Assembly (NCBI RefSeq): GCF_933775445.1
Contig: NC_065872.1
Coordinates: forward strand, 1,736,001-1,800,000
Source of the DNA: Argentina anserina
Lineage: Eukaryota; Streptophyta; Magnoliopsida; Rosales; Rosaceae
Reading direction: 5' to 3'
Length of the DNA: 64,000 bases
Made by a program: the position numbers and the translations under genes. Shown one piece after another: positions 13,077 to 23,019 of this stretch (the first letter of the stretch is position 1; every line of letters begins with the position of its first letter). The notes beneath the pieces were generated by a model. The model searched no databases. It saw only the letters and a list, made by a program, of their open reading frames with translations, and was not told where the DNA came from.

Positions 13077-15546
13077 CTTAGAAGAATCAGGTGTGACAGG
13101 TGCTGTTACTTTTGGAGACGGGAAGAAAGCAAAAATTAGAGGAAAAGGCTCAATCAGATCTCAGGATCTTAACTGCTTAAATAATGTTCTTTATGTTGAA
13201 GGTTTATCAAATAACCTTATTAGTGTTAGTCAATTAGCTGATGAGTATGAAGATGTCTGGTTTAACAAACGCCGTTGTGTGGTCTTTGACAAAGATGGTA
13301 CAGTTGTGATGGGAGGGGTTAGATCAGGAGATAATTGTTATCATGTTGCATCTAATTTAAAATCTGACAACTCGGAATCGTGTTTCAGGACTAGCTCAGT
13401 TGAGGAAACCATGGAGCTTTGGCATAAGCGTCTTGGTCATCTAAACTGTCAAGATTTGCTTAGACTATCTAGTCAAAAATTAGTAAGAGGCTTACCTACA
13501 TTAAGTGGTCGTACTGATGTTATTTGTGGAGGATGTAAAACAGGTAAACAAACTCGTGCAAATCATAAAGTTGTGAATGCTTCCTCATCATCTCAACCTT
13601 TGGAGTTGTTACATATGGATTTAATGGGACCTTCTGCTACTGTAAGTATGGCTGGTAAGGAATATATTTTTGTTGTTGTTGATGACTATTCTCGATTTAC
13701 CTGGGTTGATTTTCTAAAGGATAAAAGTGAGACATTTGATTCTTTCGAAAAATTGAGTAAACAACTTACAGTGGAAAAACAACAAGCTAATCTTCAAATC
13801 GCTAGAATTAGATCTGACAATGGAACTGAATTTAAAAATTCCAGATTTTTTAAATATTGTCGAGATTACGGTGTGCTTCATGAGTTTTCAGCTCCCATAA
13901 CTCCTCAACAGAATGGAATAGCTGAACGTAAAAACATATCCCTATTAGACATGGCAAGGGTAATGTTGCATTCAACAGGTTTAAGTGAGAATTTTTGGGC
14001 TGAAGCTGTAAATACTGCATGCTACGTTGGGAATCGAGTTCTTCTTCGTTCAGGTACAAAGAACACTCCTTATGAATTATGGAAAGGTAAGAAACCTGAT
14101 GTAAGTTACTTTCATGTTTTTGGAAATCCTTGTTATATTCTAAAAGACCGTGAACATCTAGCAAAATTTGCTCCAAAATCAGACTCAGGTATTTTTCTTG
14201 GCTATTCTCTAAACAGTCGTGCTTATAGAGTGTATAATAAAGAAACTCGAACTGTCATGGATTCCATTAATGTTTCTGTTGATGATAATTTTAATGAGTC
14301 CAATTTATCTGAAGAAAATCTAACGAGTTCAAAAGATGAGAATGTACACTCACAGGAAGCAGTCACAGAAGTGGATCAAAATCTACAACCGGTAGTAAAA
14401 TATCGAACCGGATTCAAGCAGGTTAGAAAAGATCATTCATTCAATGATATCATTGGAGATACTGGTGAAGGCATGCGTACAAGAAGGAAGACGGTTGAGG
14501 TTACTTCAACCACAAAAGACGACTCTGAATGCTCCAACACGGAAATTGTGGACATCAATAAAGCTCTAGTAAGTTTTGTCAAAGAAAGAGTTAAAGAAAC
14601 TAACAAATTAAAATGTTTTGGATTTGTTTCTTTGATAGAACCTAAAAATATCAAGGAGGCTTTGTTAGATGATGATTGGATCAATGCAATGCAAGAGGAA
14701 CTAAATCAATTTGAAAAGAATGAGGTATGGATTCTTGTTCCTCGTCCTGAGAACACTAATGTTGTTGGTACTAAGTGGATTTTCAGGAATAAAATGGATG
14801 AACATGGCACAATCACAAGAAATAAAGCAAGATTAGTTGCTCAAGGATATTCACAGGTCGAAGGTCTGGACTTTGATGAAACTTTTGCCCCGGTGGCTCG
14901 ACTTGAATCCATCAGACTTTTGTTAGCCATTGCTTGTCAACGTAAGTTTAAGTTATTTCAAATGGATGTAAAAACTGCTTTTTTAAATGGTGAAGTACAG
15001 GAGGAAGTGTTTGTTGAACAACCTCCGGGATTCAAAGATATTCATCATCCTGATTACGTTTGGAAACTTAAAAAGGCTGTTTATGGTCTTAAACAGGCAC
15101 CTCGTGCCTGGTATGATAAACTCTCTACTTATCTTGTTTCTCAAGGTTATTTCCGAGGCACTGTAGACAAAACTCTATTTGTTAAGCATGTTGAAAGTCA
15201 TCTCATGGTTGCACAAGTTTATGTTGATGATATTGTTTTTGGCTCTACTTCTAATGTTTTAGTAAAAGAATTCACTAGAATCATGACCAATGAGTTTGAG
15301 ATGAGTATGTGTGGTGAACTTACTTACTTTTTGGGTCTGCAAATTAAACAAAATCATAATGGCATTTTTCTATCCCAATCAAAATATGCTGAAAACCTCA
15401 TTAAGAAATTTGGTATGACTGAGAAGAAATCTGTTAGTACACCTATGAGTACCACCATAAAGTTATGTCATGATCTTGATGGTAAGTCTGTTGACCAAAC
15501 TAAATATCGTAGTATGATTGGTAGTTTGCTTTATCTTACAGTGTAG
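13060..15546 (+). pseudogene. pol: Copia pol: protease remainder, integrase, reverse transcriptase (broken)
   Basis: Continues the polyprotein in the frame one base on from gag. Order: rest of the protease (KHWFSDLEE...), integrase zinc-binding region (HKRLGHLN...CGGCKTGK, HHCC type), integrase core with the DDE-type landmarks HMDLMGP, RSDNGTEF and QQNGIAERKN, an acidic linker, then reverse transcriptase with VGTKWIFRNK, RLVAQGYSQ, QMDVKTAFLNGE and the catalytic YVDDIVFGS. The frame stops just after SLLYLT, where Copia proteins normally continue. The next bases match the family again in a different frame, consistent with a deletion of roughly 25 bases. Open otherwise, with no scattered stops, as expected for a recent copy. 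The apparent frame upstream of 13060 (from 12967) is only a shadow of gag. Confidence 0.9.
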
Positions 15547-16139
15547 GTGTTTGTGCCAGGTTTCAGGCCAATCCAAAAGAGTCACATTTGGAAGCTGTTA
15601 AACGAATTATTCGCTATATTTCTGGAAGTATAACATGTGGTGTATTTTATACGTATGACACTAATGCTGAAATTGCAGGTTATTCTGATGCAGATTGGGG
15701 AGGTAACTTGCAAGATCGAAAAAGCACAAGTGGAGGTTGTTTCTTTGTTGGTAAGAATTTAGTTGCATGGCATAGTAAGAAACAAAATTGTACTTCATTG
15801 TCTACTGCAGAAGCTGAATATGTTGCCGCAGGGAGTTGTTGTACTCAAATGCTTTGGATGAAGAATATGCTTAAGGATTATGGTATTCCACAGGGTAAAC
15901 TTGTGATTTTCTGTGATAATACAAGTGCTATTAATATTTCCAAAAATCCTGTTCAACATACTAGGACTAAACACATAGATATACGTTATCATTTCATTCG
16001 TGAACTTGTTGATAAGAATATTCTATCATTAGAATTTGTTTCTACTAATTATCAATGGGCAGATTTGTTCACCAAACCTCTAGATACAGAACGATTTCTG
16101 ACCTTACGTAATGCCATTGGCATTTGCTCTCAATATTGA
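15547..16139 (+). pseudogene. pol: Copia pol: RNase H end, out of frame with RT
   Basis: Carries the RT-RNase H connection (GVCARFQANP.. at about 15546-15575) and RNase H with YSDADWGG, DRKSTSGGC, LSTAEAEYVA, CDNTSAI and RTKHIDIRYHFIRE, all standard Copia motifs. It is open to a natural stop at 16139 but lies in a different frame from the RT before it. The first ATG inside it (15588) falls within the domain and is not a true start. Without frame recovery the element makes no RNase H. Confidence 0.88.
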
Positions 16140-17777
16140 CAAATAACAGTCTCTCTGAGTACCTATGTCAAGGTAATCGTTCCTTGTCCTTGATCTTATC
16201 TTACTATAGATGAGTTATTGCATTTTACATGTTTGTTCTTTAGAGCCCTTGACATTGTTACTTTGGATCTCTCATCTAGTGTTCTCAAATATTATTTATG
16301 ATCATTGGCCAGTATGTTTGATTCTCACGTACACATATTTCATAGTGATGGATAAATCTGAGTTGAGTCACCTAATCATGAGCCGGTGTAGTTGAATACA
16401 TGTTATAGATTGTGACTGCATGCAAGAAAAAAAAAATTAAGGAATTTGTGCATGCAGTCTTAGGCCAGGCTAGTTCTACATCTCCAGGAGTTGACTAACT
16501 ACTCGACTCCTAGAGGAATGGACTGGTTTGGTCTCCCCGGAGGATATGATTTCTTTAGGCCAGGCTAGCTCTCCTCTCCAGGGATTGACTAACTACTCGA
16601 TACCTGTTGGAATGGGCTGGCTTGGTCTCCACGGTGGCTGAAAAAAAAACACTTGTCTCAGCAATGTACTGAGCTTATATTATGAAAATAAGAAAAATAC
16701 GAATTATGATGTTATAAGGCGATTTACTGGAGAGATAGGGGGGAATGTCGTTTAAGTTGGCTTGCGCATTTAATCACTCCTCATTTTCTTTCCCATTATG
16801 AAGTATCCTCATTGCACATCACATCTTACTATTGGCTAATGGTCATGTGTATTACTCGAGGATGCATGTTTGTGAGATTGATAAAGTGTATTGTCTTCCT
16901 CAATAAGAATGTCCAGGTAATTGTCATAACTCCTCCTATAGTTGTATGGTCTGCTTGGACTTGTATCCATAATCTTGACATTGTGTACTGTGTACTTCCT
17001 TAGGTGTCATGTTGAGAGCTCATTGCGTGTATGGTCCAAAATTGCTTCTGTTTCATAGTTTGGTCTACATCCTTGATTTTTGTTTCGAACTCTAGGTATT
17101 ACTAGAATTATCCTTGTCTATGCAGGTAAGTGGTTGTTATGTTCACATTGTGGTGTTTAGTTTTGCCTACATACCGTAGATCACTTGCATTGTTGATCAT
17201 TTTATTGTATCGATTTCGTACTCATGCGTTGGCTATCTTATGGTTTTTGGTTCATGGGTTTCTAATCTTCTTTCTTGCCGTATGCATGTGTTCGATTTCC
17301 TTCTAGGAAAGAGTTAGGTACTCTCTGTGATTTGATCTATCATCTAGTTCATGTTTTAGAAGGAAATATCTTCTAGGCTTTATAGGTTGCTGCTACATCT
17401 TTTGTTTTGCCGTATACATCTAGGTTTGCATGTTGCATGCATTGGTGGGCAGGAAACTTCTCGGAATACTCTCCGTTTGCAGCCTCATGTTGTGTGACTT
17501 ACCCTTCTCCTCAAGGCATGTAAGATGTGCATGTATCTTGATTGGTTATCTTTCCTTGTGCAGCTAGGGTTGCTTGATATTCTTCAATCTTTGATTTCCT
17601 GATTTTTGTTGATACGTGCTTGGACTTTAATGTGATTTTCCTTTTACTCCGATTTGCTTTAGGGTTTATGTCTTTGTACCTCTCTATATATAGTTGTCTC
17701 CTATGTGCTTACCTTCACATCCTACTATCTCTTCTACTATCTTCACGGTTTGTGTCAAGTGTGCAGGACTCTCTATC
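16140..17777 (+). other. Copia region after pol, noncoding part
   Basis: About 1.6 kb between pol and the third ORF with no long frame. It includes an imperfect tandem duplication (16460-16643) and ends with a TATA-like run (about 17684-17692) and a pyrimidine-rich tract leading to an AG at 17765-17766. Long spacers after pol are usual in Sireviruses. Confidence 0.6.
16460..16643 (+). repeat. two-copy imperfect tandem repeat inside the Copia element
   Basis: Two units of about 95 and 89 bases, starting at 16460 and 16555, both opening TTAGGCCAGGCTAG and both containing TTGACTAACTACTCGA and TTGGTCTCC. The two units differ at several positions, so the duplication is older than this insertion or was part of the master copy. 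Confidence 0.75.
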
Positions 17778-18212
17778 ATGGACGGAGCCAGGAGCAATCA
17801 CCACAACACAGATGATGCACGACGTGAAGCTGCCTCTCGTCATCAACAAGCTGAGTCTGTCCGTCCGGTAACCCTAGCTGACATCAATCACGCCTTCTCT
17901 CGGCTTGGTGTTCAATTTCAAACACAAATCAATCGTGTGCAGCTGTTGCATGAAAGAGAGCGTCGTGCAGAAAGAAACATGCTTGCCACTCGGACTGCAT
18001 GGTTGGCTGATCACGAACGTCTTCAAGGTCCTCAACCACCTTCCCAAGCCATGGCAGTTTTCCCTACTGCTCCTCCTTCCCCTCCACCATCAAATGGTCC
18101 TGCCTTTCAGAATGGAGATCTCACACCTCATGAATGGACAAATTACAACTCCATTGGTGGACGTCGGAGGAGTGCTCTGCGTGGACGTGGTCATCGTGGT
18201 GGTCATGCCTAG
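17778..18212 (+). CDS. third ORF of the Copia element, function unknown
   Basis: Open frame of 144 residues from ATG at 17778 (MDGARSNHH). It is His/Asp/Arg-rich at the N terminus, has a helical, charged central part (HERERRAERN) at about 70-80, a Pro-rich stretch around 100-115 and an Arg/Gly-rich tail (GGRRRSALRGRGHRGG). No membrane segment, so it is not a typical envelope-like protein. The RG-rich end suggests nucleic-acid binding, which is inference. A TATA-like run lies about 90 bases before the ATG, and a pyrimidine-rich tract with AG ends 11 bases before it, so expression from its own or a spliced transcript is possible. Sireviruses often carry an extra ORF here; this one is short and I do not recognise it. 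An in-frame extension upstream (ATG at 17703) is possible. Confidence 0.55.
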   Translation: MDGARSNHHNTDDARREAASRHQQAESVRPVTLADINHAFSRLGVQFQTQINRVQLLHERERRAERNMLATRTAWLADHERLQGPQPPSQAMAVFPTAPPSPPPSNGPAFQNGDLTPHEWTNYNSIGGRRRSALRGRGHRGGHA

Positions 18213-18622
18213 GCTGCTTAGGCCCTCTCCTCCTTTGGCTTCATCACCTTAGGGGGAGACATCAAGTCCCTAATTACTATTCTAATGCTTTAATTTGTGT
18301 TATTTTTGGTTAAGAACTATTTTCAATTTGTTTGGTTTGCTTTGTACTCTAAGTGCTATGCACAAACTATGTTTTTATGGTTATTTGCATTCTAGTGCTT
18401 CTATTGGTTATTGTCTATTTGAACCTATGATCAAGTCACTTGATATCTTGAAAAGGATGATCATTGATTCTTGACTTCAAGTGATATATTCTCTTATGGA
18501 GAATTAGGGAGGTTCATCTTATGATATAAGTTAGGTTTTCGTTAAACTTGTACTTATGAGGTTCTTTGTGAGTGTGTAGGTACTTGATGGTAAAAGGTGC
18601 ATGGAAGGCCAAAGGGGGAGAT
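18213..18622 (+). other. Copia region between third ORF and 3' LTR
   Basis: Noncoding, AT-rich. Contains a partial polypurine-like motif (ttagggggagac, 18249-18260) and, at its right end, the main polypurine tract. Confidence 0.6.
18611..18620 (+). promoter_or_regulatory. polypurine tract
   Basis: AAAGGGGGAG lies two bases before the 3' LTR and would prime plus-strand DNA synthesis. The same ten bases occur again inside each LTR (10290-10299 and 18682-18691), and a shortened form at 18250-18258, as described for Sireviruses. Confidence 0.88.
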
Positions 18623-19416
18623 TGAAGGTACACATATTGGCCTCCATAAGGTGATGAAGACAAAGAGGAATGAAGCACAACAAAGGGGGAGCATTGATGA
18701 CATTTCCTAGTTGGACTAGGAAACCAACCTTGCGGCATGATCCTATGAGTTGGTCGAATCAAACATATATGGAAATATATATGGGATCATATATGGAGAG
18801 AATAAAGTATATTTGGGAAAAAATAGTTTCAAATATATTTAGTTTAAGATGTATTCCATATGTATTGTTTTTCCTTTTATATAGAATGATGTATTAGGAA
18901 AGGATTTAGGTTGATTACCTATTCTTGTACTAGGGTTAGGTAGTGCATGGCCAGGTGTGATATATATAGGATATATTCATGCAGTTGCTGTAGAGCCAAG
19001 AAGAGGGAGACACGGCCAAAGAGAAGAAGAAATAGAGAGAAGGAGAGAAAGAGAGAAAAAGAAGAAAAGAGGTGAATCCTTAGAGAAGAAAATTCACACA
19101 AAGAGAAGCTTAGTGCTAGGAGATCTTTGTGACTCCATTGAAGACCTTAGTGGCAACATCAACGTTCTTAGTGAGGTTGATCATCCGTGTGTCTACAACG
19201 ATCTTAGTGAGGTTGTATCGACATTTGAAGCAACGATCTTAGTGAGGTTGTTTCATGCTTGATTGTGACTATCAAGTAAGAAGTATTTTATTTTTGAGAA
19301 CTATATTATCATAGATTAAGGTGTAATCTTTGTAATATGAATTGTTCAATAGAAAAGTGAAATTCTTCTATATTTTCCGCTGCTATTACTCGTTATTGTT
19401 CTATCTTGTATTTTCA
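18623..19416 (+). repeat. 3' LTR of the Copia element
   Basis: 794 bp, TG...CA, matching the 5' LTR except for an extra A near 18648, A/G near 18796, A/G near 19261 and C/T near 19291. Followed directly by the target duplication TTCTA (19417-19421). Confidence 0.96.
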
Positions 19417-19421
19417 TTCTA

Positions 19422-20362
19422 TATATTGCATTGTTTTTGGTACACTTTGTTACCACTTCTAGACTTCATATGGTTTTTCTTAATCACCCAGTGGAAGCCA
19501 ACATCATAACTTGCACACACAAAATTGACACTGAGATTTTTTTCACTCAAAATCATGAAACTCACTCAAATTTGTGGGTTATACAACACGGATTTTTGGC
19601 TTAAATATATTTCATGTTTCTATTTTCCAACTAATATTCTTTTATTGATAAAAAAACTAATATTCTTTTACTCTTGTATTATAATTTCTAAACACCTGTA
19701 GAATTGATGAAACACATAAAGTATATTAGAAGAAGAAACCAATCCATCCCAATGATTCCACACCTCTAGCTAGAAGCAACAAACACATGCATATATGCGT
19801 GAACCTCGTTTAACCAATTCGTTTGGTTTCTTCTTCGATCTTTTTCCCTTGCGAGGAAACAACAAGAAATGCATTCTGGCTATGGAGTACCTTGTAAAAC
19901 AGAATAAAATTCGGCGGCCCTCTTTATCATCTCTAATCAAATAAATATAGGCAATACGACATATTTAATCAGTTTGCAATATATTGTTTCGACAACAGCT
20001 TTCAAATCATGATGCTGCTGTCTTTTGCTTCCAAGCAACACATATGAATATGTTTATATCAGAGACAGACAGACAGTACTTCCTTTACATATACATAATT
20101 ACATATATACACGTATATGAGAGGAACGTACATATTAGTCCAATACACATATACATCGATCTACTTGTTAATACGCTGATATAAACTAGCTTAGTATTAT
20201 AATTTCATTACCTTGACATAGTGATGAATGATTGATTGGTGGGTTAGAGTTGGAGTTGTTGCATGCTAACATATATACTTTAGGTTATTCTTCGTGGTTA
20301 GCTATGTATCTGCAGGCTGCTTCTTATATATATGTATGACCAAAATGTAGCCAGCCAACTAA

Positions 20363-20410
<48 letters not shown>

Positions 20411-22180
20411 TGTTTTACAAATTAACGTGACTATGAAAATAACATTTTATATCTGCATAATGTAACGTATATATGACTAAAGTTCATCATGTCATCCAAA
20501 AGATTATGATCAAGTGATCATATAAGACACTTTATACCAGAATCATATCTCATTCTGAAATTCTAATATATCTATGATCCAAAACGTTGTTAAGATATAT
20601 ATAAGGGGTGTGACCTTTTTCATGGTGGCTGTCCTAATATCTTACGTACATATTGCCCAACAAGGTGTGGTTCTGGCGATAGGGATCGGGAAAAGGACTT
20701 TAATTTGTTATCTATGCATGATTAATTAAATTGACAACTAGCTACTTTGTTTGATGAAGAAATTAGGCTCTTCATTGATCACATTAGTTTATAACTCTCT
20801 CGACTCTCTCCCTCTGTGTTTCTCATTTATTTTTCATTGCAATGTGCGTGTTGACATGTTCAGAGTTAATGAGTCAAAATCAATAGTAATTGCTACGATT
20901 CAAAGTATGACAACTTGACCATGGCTCTATATTTGGGAGATTACAAAAACTCAGAGCTCGGTCTTGCTAGTTGCTATAAAGTATAAACTGGTCTTTAGAA
21001 TACAATAACTCACGTGTCTAAACATAAATTGCCCACCCTTGACAAAGAAATTCCAATATATTAGGAAGGATGTTATGTAATTCCCAACTGTCAAAAACGA
21101 AATTAACTTGAACGAAAAATTTGAAATGAATTTGATGAATATGGACCAAATTAATGCAACTCATTTTGTTGACCGTGAGGGGTGAACTTAAATTGAGTGA
21201 AGGAATCGATGGTCAAAATAAAGTTAGACATGGTTTATGGTTGAGGAAGTAGGTTGATCGAGACTATTAAGTAACAGTTTTCCTCCCGCAGAATATCAAC
21301 AATGATAATGCATGTATTGTAAATGCAGGATATCATACATTCATGCATATGTAAGAGGAATTACCAACAATGATCATGCATGTGTGAATATAAAGAGCAA
21401 AGGAAATAGAGCAATGTTTAATACAGAGAAGTCGATCAGTATGGCTGTAAAACTTGTGCTTTCCAATACATATAAGACTTGTGTTTGGGAAAACCTTATA
21501 TTAGTTTCTTCTTTTTAAAGCAAATTTAAACTACTCAAAACAATAAGGTTCACTCATTTGGAACTTTGAATAGATTTCATTTGAAAGAATACAATGAGGA
21601 CCAACTTATTACACTGCCTCACTACCTTATCATCTTCTTTTGAGTAGGATAACCGATTCTTCTGGCTCCATCTCCCCAAGCATGAACCTCTTTTATGAAA
21701 GATATTCCAAACAAAAATATACCAATCAGCTTCTTCTTTTTTATTTATCAAAATATACCAATTAGCTTGTGAATATACAAACAATGTGAATTAAATTGGG
21801 TCCTGAAAATCTATAACTCCTCACTCCATAACGATTTTACCTTATTTATTCGTGCATTATATTTACTCTTGCGTTTTGACTTGCATTATCAAAATGAAGA
21901 ACAACAAACTACACAAGCAATAACCCTAAAACAAAATTGTCGTCTTTGCAGTAAATATGAAACAGAGAAGAAAGAGGGTAATGTGTCATTGTGCACAACC
22001 ATGATTTACCATAAGATGTTACAGTTAAGGCCCACCTCACCAAGCTCTATTCTTGGGTAGATGGCAACTTGGCATGGAAACCATGCCATATTCGTTGCTT
22101 ATTAAGCTAAATATTTGGACCCTTTTAATAATTATTATCAATAACTAAAACAGACACAAGAAGAAGAAGAATCATCATCA
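19422..22180. other. intergenic, no gene seen
   Basis: AT-rich DNA right of the Copia insertion. Holds a 16-base duplicated motif near 19628-19675, an (AT)21 tract at 20367-20408, and several short open frames without recognisable products (for example 21312-21518 and 21554-21784). The last part should be the promoter of the Agenet gene. Confidence 0.5.
20367..20408. repeat. (AT)n microsatellite
   Basis: Twenty-one uninterrupted AT units between CATC and GCTG. Likely length-variable between individuals. Confidence 0.95.
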
Positions 22181-22234
22181 TCAGACTTCAGACTTCTTTT
22201 CTGATAGCCAATCTCTCTCTGAATTGACATTAAG

Positions 22235-22979
22235 GTCAGTTTAACTCTCTGTTTTACGTTTCTCTTTATCTCTTCCTGCATTTACAATACATGATCAATA
22301 TCTCTGCTTTGAATCCTCCCTCCTTAATTCAGTTCATTTCTTCTTCTTAATGAAGATTACAAATTTGCAGAAAAGGTGTGATTTTTTTCTTCTTGGGTCA
22401 ATCTGTTTTCTCTGACCCAACTCCTTATTTGCTGTGAAAACGGTGGAAACAAGAATAAAACAATTGGGGTTTTGTTTATTTTGCTTTGTTTGGTAGATGG
22501 AATTTGGTCGATAAAACTATACCATGGAGTTGTTGGAGCTCAGTTGAGTGCTAATTTGAGTTTTTTGAGGTCATAATCAATGAGAAACTTAGGAATTGTA
22601 AGTATGGTGCTTTTCATCTTCTTGCATTTTGTCAGCAGCTAGACAGAGCATATGTTTTGGCAGCTTGATTTAGATTTCTGATCCTTTTTAATCTCTCTTT
22701 GATTTTAAAAGTAATGGAATTCTTCAAAGTTTTAGATTTTATGCAGTGTTTGGTGGATAAAAATTGAAACTTTACATGATTCCCAGATAAGACACAGATG
22801 TGAGAGATCTTATTTGTTTGATTTTATTCCCCAAAATATGGATTTTCCTTTTAATCGTTATATTAATCATTTGATCACCTTGGATCCTCTGTACTGTTCC
22901 TTGTGAGATGTTGAGACTATTATCATCTCATTTCTAAACTGAGACTCTTGACTAAGTTTGTTCTCTTGTTCAAAAGCAG
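22235..22979 (+). other. probable 5' UTR intron of the Agenet-ENT gene
   Basis: A donor (AAG|gtcagt) at 22235 and an acceptor (ttgttcaaaagcag) ending at 22979, with a pyrimidine-rich stretch before the AG, frame a 745-base AT-rich intron. The first coding ATG is 41 bases into the next exon. Inferred from splice signals only. Confidence 0.5.
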
Positions 22980-23019
22980 GTTTTGCGATCAGAATTGGGG
23001 AGTTTGTATATTTAGCATT

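Larger units (their letters stand above)
10232..19416 (+). mobile_element. full-length Ty1/Copia LTR retrotransposon, Sirevirus-like
   Basis: A 9,185-bp element with every structural part visible: two LTRs (793 and 794 bp) beginning TG and ending CA, a 5-bp target duplication TTCTA on each side (10227-10231 and 19417-19421), a primer-binding site after the left LTR, gag, a pol with protease-integrase-RT-RNase H order (Copia order), a further ORF, and a polypurine tract before the right LTR. The LTRs differ by three substitutions and one single-base indel by direct comparison, so the insertion is recent. The long gag with a UBN2-type domain, the AAAGGGGGAG tract with extra copies, and a long region after pol point to the Sirevirus (SIRE) lineage; that placement is inferred. 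Two frame-breaking lesions in pol make it non-autonomous as it stands. Confidence 0.96.
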
